From Rhizophagus irregularis (Eukaryota; Glomeromycota; Glomeromycetes; Glomerales; Glomeraceae), in the NCBI RefSeq assembly GCF_026210795.1, contig NC_089437.1:744001-808000 (forward strand): a stretch of DNA of 64,000 bases, in the 5' to 3' direction. The notes below the pieces were generated by a model. That model did not search any database. It saw only the letters and a program-made list of their open reading frames with translations, and was not told the DNA's origin. The position numbers were made by a program, and so were the translations under genes. Shown here piece by piece: positions 31,885 through 41,328 of the stretch. Each line of letters begins with the position of its first letter. Position 1 is the first letter of the stretch.

Positions 31885-32229
31885 CTAAAATCCAAACCGC
31901 TCAAGAGCTCCTTTTACTATAGTTAGCTTTTTTCTAGTGTCCGTTAACTCTTTACAAGCCTTTTGATACGCCTTCCATTCAAGTTCACGGAGGATACCCT
32001 CCTCCTCCAATGATTGGCCAAGAGCATCATTTGCTTTTTCCTTTTTTTCTACTGCCCTGTCGTATGCCTCCTCGGCTTTTTTATGCCGCTTCCAGAGTAC
32101 TCGTTCAGCTTCAGCTCTCCAGATTGGGCTGACTTCTAAAAGTTGTGGCCCAAAATTGCTACTTGGAATGTGTTCCAGGATATGGCTTACAAGTTCGGGG
32201 ATTACTGATACTGCGTGCGGGGTATACAT
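31885..32229 (-). CDS. Second F-box-like protein encoded by the element
   Basis: A 114-residue protein. Residues about 8-45 form an F-box-like segment (VIPELVSHILEHIPSSNFGP, then LLEVSPIWRAEAERVLW). The rest is a charged coiled coil (KKAEEAYDRAVEKKEKANDA, then LEWKAYQKACKELTDTRKK). It is the last gene before the right inverted repeat, transcribed away from it. It shares the general layout, but little sequence, with the other element-encoded F-box protein at 26177-26443. An SCF adaptor role is inferred from the fold only. Confidence 0.6.
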   Translation of the reverse strand: MYTPHAVSVIPELVSHILEHIPSSNFGPQLLEVSPIWRAEAERVLWKRHKKAEEAYDRAVEKKEKANDALGQSLEEEGILRELEWKAYQKACKELTDTRKKLTIVKGALERFGF

Positions 32230-32258
32230 ATTATCTGTCCTTATAGGTTACTTATGGT

Positions 32259-32646
32259 ATACCCATTGTTCAATTACTTATTTTTTCTGACGGGGGCAGG
32301 ACGGGGTTGGTCTTACTGGCTTTATAGACCTTCTAGGGGCTTACCTGCTAACTTATCTGGTTTGCTATCTCACTGCTTCCAACAGATTATTAGACGGAAT
32401 CCTGATTATATGACAGAACTATGACAGAATGACAGATCTGGGGGTAAAATCAAAACTTTTTTCTGGGAATACCCTCTCCCGATTTTTCTGAAACATCTGT
32501 CATATCCGTCATATCTGTCATACCCCTTTGATTCTATCATATTTTCCTCTCTTTTCCCTTATTTTATCCTTTTTTAGTATATTGTTATATGACAGATGTT
32601 AATGACAGATGGTGACAGATATAGGGGATTCTTGAGCCCCCGTAGG
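32259..32646 (-). repeat. Right terminal inverted repeat, inner part
   Basis: 388 bp, inverse complement of 16040-15653. The hAT at 32647-36357 splits the repeat; the outer 76 bp are at 36366-36441. The two parts add up to 464 bp, the same as the left repeat. Confidence 0.9.
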
Positions 32647-32909
32647 TAAGGATGGTCATCGGTCCTACCGGTCCTACTCGGTCCTGGACCGGTCGGTCCC
32701 AGGACTTGTAGGACCGGACCGCGGTCTTGCATTTTTTTGTGGCGCAGTAGGACCGGTCCTGAGGACCGACCAGTCCTCGTACCGGTCTTTATATAATAAA
32801 TGATTTTTATATTGAATAAACCTATTAATCTGATAAAGGTCTTCATAAAATAATATAAAGACCGGCCATTTCCAAACCAATAAATAATGACAATCACTCT
32901 TCCCACTTG

Positions 32910-33639
32910 TAGAGTTGCTTGTCAAAACGCTGAAACTCCGATACTCCAAAAAAAAGAGTTTAAGCGGAATATCTCGTCATCCAGTGATCGGAAAAGGATG
33001 AAACCACCACCATTCGAATCGTCTCAGCGAGACGCGTCGAATGGTGACTAAATCATGTTTCTAGGATCGATAGATAGTCGGTAATTATTGAATTTATTAT
33101 CAAATAGTTTTGCCGACGTAATATTTTTTTATTGATTATAAAATCATGATTTTGATACCATTCGACGCGCTGCAGCGAGACGATTCGAATGGTGGTAAAA
33201 TCATCCTTTTACAATCACTGGATGGTGAGATATTGCGTTTTGAAGTATTTTTTCTCAAAGCTTTAAATTTTCGAAACTATGACTTCGGAAATTTCAAAAA
33301 AAAACTTTGAAACGTAATATCTCGCCATCCAGTGATTATAAAAGGATGAATTTACCACCATTCGAATCGTCTTACTGAGACGCGTCGAATGGTATCAAAA
33401 TCATGATTTTAGAATCGATAGAAAAACAATTACGTCGGCAAAACTATTTTATAACAAATTTAATAATTGTTGGTTATCTATTGATCTGGAAATATGGTTT
33501 AGTCACCATTCGACAGCGTCTCGCTGAGAGGATTCGAATGGTGGTGGTTTCATCCTTTTCTGATCACTGGATGATGAGATATTCCGCTTAAACGCTTTTT
33601 TTAAAGATTGGAGTTTCAGTGTTTTGACAGGCAACTCTG
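32910..33639. mobile_element. 730-bp hAT-type foldback MITE
   Basis: The ends tagagttgcttgtcaaaac and gttttgacaggcaactctg are inverted copies. The flanks cccacttg and cccactta form a near-perfect 8-bp duplication. The interior is one long imperfect palindrome that repeats ccaccattcgaatcgtct and gagacgcgtcgaatggt four times. No protein is encoded. Confidence 0.8.
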
Positions 33640-33880
33640 CCCACTTACATGCTTATATTCTTTCCTAATGCTAATTTATTAATTTTTAAGATTATTTGTT
33701 CATTCTGAAATTTAGTAATTTATTCATTTTTTATAAATGTTAATTTATTTTTAATGTTAATAATAAATACATATATTTTTAAAGAGAATACATAAAAAGT
33801 TAAAAAATTTATACAAAAAAAATAAAATAAAAGATTTTTTAATTATATGAAAGGATAAAATATCAAAATTTTTTAATATT

Positions 33881-35833
33881 TTATTCAATTTTTCCTTGTT
33901 CTAACCAAGATTTTAAGCATAAACATGCTCGTGCTGTATTAGCATCAATTCTGTTACGTGTTTGACTAAATTGGTTTCCTGCAATTGAAAAAAACTGTTC
34001 GCAAGGAACAGACGTTGGCATTATGGCTAAGTAGTCCTTTGCCATTTTTGATAATATTGGGTATTCCATAGAATGGTTTTTCCACCATTCTAAAGGTACT
34101 ATTTCATCACCCGGTGAGTTAGAAGTAAAATAAAGTTCCAATTCATTTAAAACAGGCTGCGGAGTTTGATTTGGTGCTATTAAATTGCGAAAAAAATTTC
34201 TTGTTTCAATTGCTGATAAATTCATTAAATGACGCTGAGAAGCCTGAATGGGTTGAGATGGTATATGAGTATCATCAGATTCTCTATAATTGGCCATTGC
34301 TCTACGAATTGGTTCAAAAATATTATTTTGAGACATATCACCATATGCTAATTTTTTATAACGGAAATCAAAAAAGGCTGGAACATGTAATGCCTCACTT
34401 ATTTCATCAAAATAATTTGTAAAAACACGGTTCATTTCATCTACTTGGTCTTGTAAAATAAAATTTTCACCTCGAGATTGATTTAAATGCATTCTAATAC
34501 CTTCAAAAAGTAATTTAACTTCACCAATAGTTGGATAACTAGAAGCAGATATCACTCTTGTTACTGATGCAAAAGGAGCTAATAAGTCTGCTAAAATAGT
34601 AAGTATATTCCATTCTTCTTCATTTGGCCAATTATTTGATAATGATGTAAGATTTGATACTAAATGAGCCAAAAGAGGTTTAATTTCTAATGCTCGATCT
34701 ATCATGTAGAATGTATAGTTCCATCTTGTAGTACAATCTGGAAGTGGTACTTTAAATTTAATTTTTTCAACTTGAAAAAACTCCTTTAACTTATCCATTT
34801 GTTTAGGTGAATTTCTTACTGTACTAATAAATATACGCAACTTTTTGACACAATTAGGAACTATACTTGTATTAAGTGCTACTTCAACAGCAAGGTTTAA
34901 AATATGTGCTGCACAGCGATAGTGGCAAAATTCTGATAAATTAAGATCTTCTTTAATCAGTCGAGTCGCAGCTAACATCTTTGCTTCATTGTCACTAGTA
35001 ATTCCAATTAATCGATCTGCAATATTTAATTCTGAAACAATTTTAATAATAGAATCTTTAATTGCTAAAGCTGTGTGTGGTGAAGGAATATACAATACAT
35101 CTAATACAAAGTGATCAAACTGCCAATCATCTTTTATAAAATGAATTGTTACTGCCAAAATACCTAATGAACTAATTGTTGTCCACATATCCATTGTTAA
35201 CGAAATTTTGGAAGTTGAAAGTTGAAGGTAGTTTTTTATTTGAATTTGTGCATTTTCAAACTTTTTCATTATCATATCTTTTATTATGTGTCGAGATGGA
35301 ATTTTGTATTTTGGTTGAATAGATGCTATAAATTTTTTAAAACTTTGATTTTCAACAATGGTAAATGGTTGCTGGTCTGTGATAATCCAATTAACAAAAA
35401 GATTATGCTTTTCTTGTTGTATATCAACTGTCCAGGGTTTTGCATTAGATTCAACTTGACCTAAGTCTTTATATACATCAAAATGTTTAGCTTTTAAATG
35501 ACGTTCAAGAGTTGTAGTAGAATTGTTTGCAGAGAAATGGCCTTCACAAATATGACATAAAATATAAGTTTCAGTTTGTTCATCATCTTTTTCAATTGTC
35601 TTTTTTTCAAAATGTTTCCAAACTCGAGCTTGTCTTAATTCTTTAGATCTAATACTAGAAGTTTCAGTTTCAGTTTCAGTAATTTCAGTTCCTCTTTCAG
35701 CCATTTCTGTTGTTATTTCACTATCTCTTTCTTCATATTCCTCATCCTCATAATCAATAAAAATTTGATCCTCTATAAAGGATTCATATGGAAAAGAGTT
35801 GTAATTATCCTCTTGTTCTTGCTCTTCAGCCAT
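33881..35833 (-). CDS. hAT transposase, intact
   Basis: The 650-residue frame has an acidic N-terminus, a BED zinc finger (C93-x2-C96 in YILCHICEGHF; H112-x4-H117 in LERHLKAKH), the RNase H-like core with catalytic Asp at 215 (SLTMDMWTTIS) and 281 (GITSDNEAKML), the CxxH-type HYRCAAHILNLAV, and the C-terminal dimerisation region with Glu 612 (PTSVPCEQFFSIAG, then QTRNRIDANTARACLCLKSW). All three acidic residues are present. The length fits the family (about 600-700). It excises and inserts the element with 8-bp duplications. With perfect ends this copy may be functional; there is no direct evidence. Confidence 0.9.
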   Translation of the reverse strand: MAEEQEQEDNYNSFPYESFIEDQIFIDYEDEEYEERDSEITTEMAERGTEITETETETSSIRSKELRQARVWKHFEKKTIEKDDEQTETYILCHICEGHFSANNSTTTLERHLKAKHFDVYKDLGQVESNAKPWTVDIQQEKHNLFVNWIITDQQPFTIVENQSFKKFIASIQPKYKIPSRHIIKDMIMKKFENAQIQIKNYLQLSTSKISLTMDMWTTISSLGILAVTIHFIKDDWQFDHFVLDVLYIPSPHTALAIKDSIIKIVSELNIADRLIGITSDNEAKMLAATRLIKEDLNLSEFCHYRCAAHILNLAVEVALNTSIVPNCVKKLRIFISTVRNSPKQMDKLKEFFQVEKIKFKVPLPDCTTRWNYTFYMIDRALEIKPLLAHLVSNLTSLSNNWPNEEEWNILTILADLLAPFASVTRVISASSYPTIGEVKLLFEGIRMHLNQSRGENFILQDQVDEMNRVFTNYFDEISEALHVPAFFDFRYKKLAYGDMSQNNIFEPIRRAMANYRESDDTHIPSQPIQASQRHLMNLSAIETRNFFRNLIAPNQTPQPVLNELELYFTSNSPGDEIVPLEWWKNHSMEYPILSKMAKDYLAIMPTSVPCEQFFSIAGNQFSQTRNRIDANTARACLCLKSWLEQGKIE

Positions 35834-36365
35834 AATTCAAAAAAGAAAAAAAAAATTTAATAAAAAAAAAAATTGCGATGGGAAAATTTTTTAACTACTG
35901 TGCAAGTTTGAACACTGTGATGCATTTTTGCATAAATACAACTAGTTTTATCATGCTTAACTCATATTTAGCTAAAAGGTTAGTGTTTGATTAAACGAAA
36001 ATGATCATATGATTGTCACTAATACAATAATAGTAAGTGCATGACGTATGTGATGATCATAAATCCAGGTGATTTGTAAAAAAAAAAATTTATATTAAAA
36101 ATCATCCCAATTAGTGTTCATTTATAAAACAAGGCTATTCCTAATAAAGTTAAGGAAGAAAATCTTTTTTTATTTGCAAAAAAAAGAAAAAAGACCGATC
36201 GGTCTTAAAAAGACTGCGGTCCTTAAAAAGACCGACGGTCTTATTATATGTGATACAGGACCGAAAGACCGCGGTCCTACACTAAGACGGACCGGTCCGT
36301 CTTTTTATGGTGTAGGACCGTAGGACCGCGGTCTTCTAGGACCGATGACCATCCTTACCCGTAGG

Positions 36366-36441
36366 GGGGAAGGAGGTACTGCGATGGGTCGTAGACCCGG
36401 AGGTGGGTGGTGCTTGCACCTCCCACATCCAGCCCGACGAC
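36366..36441 (-). repeat. Right terminal inverted repeat, outer 76 bp
   Basis: Outermost part of the right repeat, ending ...AGCCCGACGAC at 36441 and followed by the TSD ATAGG. It matches the left end 15577-15652 apart from three transitions or so. Confidence 0.9.
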
Positions 36442-36919
36442 ATAGGCTGATAAATAGAGTTCCACTCTTCTCTTAAAGGTTTAGATGGGTCGTATGCCAA
36501 TGGAGAATTATTTACTTTACCTATATTGCTGTAATAATCAATAGCTTTTGATTCTATTTCGTTTTTGTCTGTAGTGAAAGTAAGTAAGCCTTTCTTGTCC
36601 TGAAAAACTATTCTATCTAATTTTATCTTTTCGGGAACACGATCTAATAATGAGGTAAGCATACGTTTTTGATTTGAACGTAAATCATTATCCCTTCTAT
36701 TAATGAATTTCTCAATTTTGTTACGTTGATGATGGCTAGTTTCTAATTGTAGTTGATTGTCAATATAAGTTTTGATTTTTAATAATGTCTTTAAAGATGA
36801 ATCATAATGGGATGAAGTTAAGTAAGGTGACCAAATAAAATCAGCTGTTGTAAGATCGATGCTTTGAGGATCTATATTGGAACAGATTCTTTTGAGACGG
36901 TTTAATTTTTTGTGTCCGT
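36442..36919 (-). pseudogene. LINE ORF2 segment between endonuclease and RT
   Basis: The minus-strand frame (GHKKLNRLKRICSNIDPQSI to PLREEWNSIYQP) is the linker region of LINE ORF2. It joins the upstream piece at the 4-bp duplication CCGT/CTGT of the gypsy element and the RT piece at the ATAGG duplication of the Polinton-like element. It is rich in basic helices (HHQRNKIEKFINRRDNDLRS), typical of this region. No stop is present in the segment. The apparent N- and C-terminal extensions of the open frame come from the LTR and the inverted repeat. Confidence 0.8.
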
Positions 36920-38159
36920 TGTCACCCCCGTCTGCCACCCGGCGGTAAACAAGCTTCCCTGCTTTAATGTATATTCGTTCTCCACGAAACATTAATATTC
37001 TTGCTTGGTTTAGTTTTATTACTACTTAACTTTCAAATTGCGATAGCTCTCGCCATGATATTTCATCCATTATCTTCTTTCAAAATACGATAGTTCTCTT
37101 TACAAAAGTTTATATTTTATTCATTTCATAATTCTTGTTATGACATTAAATTCACCATAAATTTGTCCAATTAAAATTAATTAAGCGAACATTACAATAA
37201 AGTTTAGGGCGAACCTATTACCTTTAAAATAACATTACGCTTTACTAACAATTAATTAAACAAAATTACTTTTTCATCATAAGAAAATAGTAACAAAAAC
37301 AATCGAAACAATTAATTTTCATATAAAGGGTATTTTATTTATTCTTCATAAAATTCACAATTAACTAATTTACTTAAAGTTTTACATCGTATCTAACGAC
37401 TGTGGAATTCACCTCCCATTCCGCTTTTATTTAAACCAACTTTCTTATTCTTTCTTTTCTTACTTCTTATTTCTTTCTAATATTTTATATGTTATCTTTT
37501 ATGCGCTATCTTATATGCTATTTTATATGTTATCTTTTCTAATATGTTATACTATTTTAATATGCTATCTTTTCTTTAAAATAATCTTTCACATATTATG
37601 TCGTAAAGATATAATCCATCTTTTGTGGCTGTGCTATCTTTTCTTTAAAATAAAATAATCTTTCAAATATTATATCGTAAAGATCCATCTTTTGTGGCTG
37701 TGCTATCTTTTCTTTAAAATAAAATAATCTCTCAAATATTATATCGTAAAGATCCATCTTTTGTGGCTGTGCTATCTTTTCTACTGCGTCTCATCCGCTA
37801 TCCTTCTACTGCTGCTGCAGTTCATCAATATTTTACATGTTCCTATTTTTTTGTTCCTTTAATTCGCTATCCTTCCTTTTTATATGATTTATCATTTGTG
37901 GCTTATGATTACTCCTCCTAATTGTTCCTATTGTTGAACTTGATAAACTGGTTGCTAAGCCACATCGATCAACTCCCTACTTGATCTATTGGTTCTCCGT
38001 TAATCATTTAATAAACATTACATCATGTAGATCATTCCTTCTCCTAAAAGTTTATCCTTTCCGATTAATTTCATCCAATCATGTGACTTTCTATTGTTTG
38101 ATCTTTTATTCCATATTATTCCTCCATATTATGCGATTACTTCAGTATCTATGGCTACA
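36920..38159 (-). repeat. LTR of the gypsy element (3' LTR in minus sense)
   Basis: 1,240 bp, written TGTCACCCCC ... GGCTACA. It contains three copies of a 69-bp tandem repeat (ctatcttttctttaaaataa, then aataatctttcaaatatt) around 37560-37790. A 114-base frame start seen at 36960 region is LTR-derived and not a gene. Confidence 0.85.
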
Positions 38160-38180
38160 GTTTGCCCCCCACCTAAAATT
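38160..38180 (-). other. Polypurine tract of the gypsy element
   Basis: On the minus strand the sequence before the LTR is ttaggtggggggcaaac. This is the expected second-strand primer, directly next to the LTR and 10-30 bp after the integrase stop. Confidence 0.7.
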
Positions 38181-38189
38181 TGAGTCCCA

Positions 38190-39377
38190 TCAAATTCGAA
38201 TTATTGCTTCAAAATTTGTCCTATCAATATATTCTTTCAGTAATTTACCATTTACTGGTGTTTTCAATATCTTCCCTTCCATAGTTTTAATTCTGTATGA
38301 TCCTCCAGAAATTATCTCATGCACATAATAAGGTCCTTTCCATTTTTCTTCTAATTTTCCAGACCATTGTTTCTCTTTTGCTGCGTCATAATATAGTACT
38401 TTATCCCCGATTCGTAACTTCTGCTTTATTTTATTCTTCTTATCATGGTATGATTTTTGTTTCTCCTGAGATTTCCTGACATTTTCTTTAGCTTGATTTC
38501 TAATGTTTGGTAATTCTTCGATCAACCCATTAATTCTCTCTACCATGGTAATTTCCTTATCTTCTAAATCTAGTAATGTCTTCATTTGTCTCCCATATAT
38601 TAAATATCCTGGTTCCATTTTCGTTGAATCATTTCTTTTAGTTCGATACGTGAACAATACTCCTGGTACTTTCAAATCCCAATCTTCGATATTACTTAGC
38701 TTTGCTAATGATTCACATAATGTCTTATTAAATCTTTTGATTAACCCATTAGTTTTTGGATGATAAGGCGTCGAAAAGTTATGTTTTATCTGAAATTCCT
38801 CCATTAATGATTTCACTAATTTATTATTGAAATGACTTCCTCTATCACTCAATATCTTCTTTGGACATCCATGCCTGCATATTATATCTTCATAAATAAA
38901 TCTTGCAATTTCTTTAGCATCTGCTGCTTCCAATGCCTTTGCTTCAGGCCATTTTGTAAAATAATCCATTGCTGTAACTATATATCTATTATTTCTCTTT
39001 GTTACTGGTAATGGTCCCACTACATCAATCCCCATTTGATAAAATGGTTCTATAACTTTGATTACATTCAGTTCATGTTTTCCTATTGGTTTTCCTCTTC
39101 TCTGACAATTATTACATGATTTGATATAAGCTTCCACATCTTTTCTCATCCCTTTCCAATAATATCCATCTTTGATCCTATTATACATTGCATCTATTCC
39201 AAAATGTCCTGATAATTCATGATCGTGAGCTATGTACATTAATCCTTCAAATTCGTATTTTCTTATCACTCTTAGTCTTTTCCCATCTTTTATTTTGTAA
39301 ATTAATCCTCCTATACTTTCATATTCCCGTTCGTTGTTGATATTTCTCGCTAACTTATTATATTCTTCCTCTTCCAT
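38190..39377 (-). CDS. Ty3/gypsy integrase with Glu-to-Lys change
   Basis: 395 residues, uninterrupted. An HHCC zinc domain (H53, H58, C88, C91; ELSGHFGIDAMYNRIKDG, SCNNCQ) is followed by the RVE core with D118 (QMGIDVVGPLP) and D178 (KILSDRGSHF). The third catalytic residue, the Glu of NGLxERFN, is Lys at 214 (TNGLIKRFNKTL), a single G-to-A type change, so strand transfer should fail. The C-terminal part has a GPY/F-like block (EEKWKGPYYVHEI). It lies at the 3' end of the element, as in the gypsy order. Its start is close to a run of Glu codons. It is probably normally part of a Pol polyprotein and here is a separate frame. Confidence 0.85.
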   Translation of the reverse strand: MEEEEYNKLARNINNEREYESIGGLIYKIKDGKRLRVIRKYEFEGLMYIAHDHELSGHFGIDAMYNRIKDGYYWKGMRKDVEAYIKSCNNCQRRGKPIGKHELNVIKVIEPFYQMGIDVVGPLPVTKRNNRYIVTAMDYFTKWPEAKALEAADAKEIARFIYEDIICRHGCPKKILSDRGSHFNNKLVKSLMEEFQIKHNFSTPYHPKTNGLIKRFNKTLCESLAKLSNIEDWDLKVPGVLFTYRTKRNDSTKMEPGYLIYGRQMKTLLDLEDKEITMVERINGLIEELPNIRNQAKENVRKSQEKQKSYHDKKNKIKQKLRIGDKVLYYDAAKEKQWSGKLEEKWKGPYYVHEIISGGSYRIKTMEGKILKTPVNGKLLKEYIDRTNFEAIIRI

Positions 39378-39503
39378 GTCTATGTTGTAATTCTAAAAGC
39401 TAAAGTGTTGTAAAAGGTTGAAATGTTGTAAAGGGTTGAAGTGTTGTAAAAATTAAGGTATTGTAAAAATAAAGCGTCGTGATAACTGTTCCATATATAT
39501 TTT

Positions 39504-39845
39504 TTAATTTTTATCTCTCGATTTATTTTTGATCCTTGGTATTTCTATCCTTCTTATATATTTTTCATTTCCTATAATCAATTTAGATCGTACCCATCCT
39601 AATCCTTTTTCCATTAATCTTTCTTCTATTATCATATTGTCTTTATCTTCCATAATTAATTTCACCTTTTTCTCTTTTAGTCTTATTATAATGTGTACAT
39701 CTACTAGTATGAAGTTTTCTCCCTCTTCAATCCTTAAACGGATAATTGTTTTGTTCCCTTCTTCTTTTATAGTTACTTTCCATATCTTGTCGACCTTTAC
39801 TCGATAGGTAAGAAACCAATTCTCATAACGATTTACTAATACCAT
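39504..39845 (-). CDS. Small unknown ORF between kinase domain and integrase
   Basis: 113 residues starting at an ATG 15 bp after the stop of the RNase H-kinase frame. It looks beta-rich, alternating charged and hydrophobic residues (WKVTIKEEGNKTIIRLRIEE, then NFILVDVHIIIRLKEKKVKL). There is no metal or nucleotide motif. It could be a remnant of the Pol polyprotein or a partner of the kinase domain. No family was recognised. Confidence 0.4.
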   Translation of the reverse strand: MVLVNRYENWFLTYRVKVDKIWKVTIKEEGNKTIIRLRIEEGENFILVDVHIIIRLKEKKVKLIMEDKDNMIIEERLMEKGLGWVRSKLIIGNEKYIRRIEIPRIKNKSRDKN

Positions 39846-39860
39846 CTTGGAAATATAATT

Positions 39861-41328
39861 CTAAGCTCCCTGGTGTTTTTCTATCTCCTTATATACTTTT
39901 CTCCAACTACCATTGTCGTTCCTAACTTCAATTTGACTGTATCTTTTGGTATCTTTGTATACATCCTGGTTTTCTTTAAACATTTTAACCATGTCCAAAT
40001 ATTCGTTTTTCTTTAATGTTGGGTATGACGATTTCTCCATTTTCTTCGTTTCTCTTCCAATATAATTTTCCCAACATACATCGCCATCTTTTTCCAAAAA
40101 TATCACTATTGATTCATCTATTGTTTCTTTTAACCTGAATATTTCTTTTTCCATCTTATGGTTCCCATGTGGAGTAATTAATCCTCTGTTGAAACTTTTC
40201 ATCTTCTGATAATAATATTCGCAATATGGTGATTTGTCTAGAATTATTATATCTGTATCTTCATCATATTCTAACATTCTTCTGTTTATTTGTTTTACTA
40301 CTTCCTTTCTAAATTTCCATTCTGTTTCTAACTTTGATTCGTAAAATTCACCTTTGTCTTTTCTTCTCCTTTTGAATGTATTAAACCTTACTTTTAATCC
40401 TTGTTTTTCCCACTCTTTAATTAAATTTTGTACTATACTTGTTTTTCCTAATCCATCCACTCCATCGATTATAATAACTTGTGGCTTATTTTCTCTTCCC
40501 CATTTCTTTAATACTTCTTTTTCTGTTTTATCTTCCAAATTCAAAAGTATTGCTTCTTTATCGGTAAAATATTTTTCATCATCCCATCTCCCTTTAAATC
40601 TTTTAGCATTATACCATTTATTCCTAAATTTGATATATCTCAATTTCCCCTTATTACTTTCTATTTTTGTTATTTCTTGATTCTCGTTCCTTTCTGTTTC
40701 TTTTTCTTTAAATCTCAGTCTTGATAATCCATCTGCATTTTTAATTTTCTTTCCACTTCTATGTACTATTTTAAAGTCAAATTGTTGTAATTTCATTACC
40801 CATCTTGCTCTCCTTCCCGTTTGTTCCTTTCCATCTGTTAATCCTTTTAATGCTGCGTGATCTGTTATCACTATAAATTTCCTTCCTACTAAATATTTCT
40901 GAAAATGTTGTATTCCCCAAAATACCGCTAAGCATTCCAATTCTGTTGGTGGATAATTCTTCTCTGCTCCAACTGTACTCCTACTTGCGTAAGCTATTAC
41001 AACCTCTTTATTTTCTTCATTCATTTGAGCTAACACTGCTCCTAATCCTATCTTAGATCCATCAGTTATCAATATAAATTCTCTACTGAAATCCGGATAT
41101 ACTAAAATTGGATTTTCTGTCAATTTTGTCCTTAATACGTCAAATGCTTCTTGTTGTTCTTCTTTCCATTCAAACTTTTCATTCTTTCTTGTTAAGTTAA
41201 GCAAAGGTTTTGCTATCTTCGAAAAACCTTTTATAAATCTCCTATAATATGAACATAATCCTAAAAATGATCTTACTTCTGTGACAGTTTTCGGCCTCCT
41301 CATATTTTCTATTTTCTCAACTTTCTCT
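39861..41328 (-). CDS. RT thumb - RNase H - P-loop nucleotide kinase fusion
   Basis: The frame (Met at 41303; open a few codons further upstream as DKEKVEKIEN) holds the end of a Ty3 RT (RRPKTVTEVRSFLGLCSYY), then RNase H with D81 (LITDGSKIGLGAV), E121 region (PPTELECLAVFWG), D148 (VITDHAALKGL) and D191 (NADGLSR). After an 80-residue linker comes a P-loop kinase domain (residues about 274-460): IIIDGVDGLGKTS (281-289), a helical part, TDIIILDKSPYCEYYYQKMK (350-369) and an Arg-containing LID-like segment ENYIGRETKK. The layout is that of thymidylate kinase and deoxynucleoside kinases (GxDGxGKT plus DRSPY-like). Such enzymes phosphorylate dTMP or nucleosides for DNA synthesis. Fusion to retrotransposon Pol is unusual. 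The frame is intact. Confidence 0.8.

Larger units (their letters stand above)
32647..36357 (-). mobile_element. hAT transposon, apparently complete
   Basis: The 3,711-bp element has 19-bp perfect terminal inverted repeats TAAGGATGGTCATCGGTCC and an 8-bp duplication CCCGTAGG (32639-32646 and 36358-36365), the hAT signature. Both ends carry dense subterminal repeats of ggaccg/cggtcc (32660-32790 and 36190-36350). The transposase gene at 33881-35833 is uninterrupted. A 730-bp MITE (32910-33639) sits in the non-coding part. It lies inside the right inverted repeat of the Polinton-like element. Confidence 0.95.
15577..36441. mobile_element. Polinton/Maverick-like element with Gag-Pro module
   Basis: The element is bounded by 464-bp terminal inverted repeats beginning GTCGTCGGGCTGGATGTGGG and by a 5-bp duplication ATAGG (15572-15576 and 36442-36446). 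Removing it restores the LINE frame, which proves the borders. It is 20,865 bp as it stands, and about 17.1 kb without the hAT at 32647-36357; the LTR element at 21752-24626 is a second insertion. Genes in order: zinc-ribbon protein (-), integrase with chromodomain (+), retropepsin-like (-), Gag (-), coiled coil (-), A32-like ATPase (+), RPB10-like (-), 2-cysteine-adaptor-like (-), Trp-rich small ORF (-), F-box (-), unknown (-), PolB (-), SF3 helicase (-), F-box (-). Integrase, PolB and packaging ATPase are Polinton hallmarks. No jelly-roll capsid gene was seen. Polintons usually make 6-bp duplications; here it is 5. Confidence 0.9.

Noticed and set aside
15577-36441. Search for a jelly-roll major capsid gene
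   Set aside because: No remaining frame in the element is long enough (about 500-600 residues). The unknown proteins of 156, about 185 and 193 residues do not look like it. A minor jelly-roll protein cannot be excluded without structure prediction.
36920-36992. MFRGERIYIKAG-type start of the minus-strand frame
   Set aside because: It is LTR sequence; the same peptide appears at 45049 in the partner LTR. The true LINE segment begins after it.
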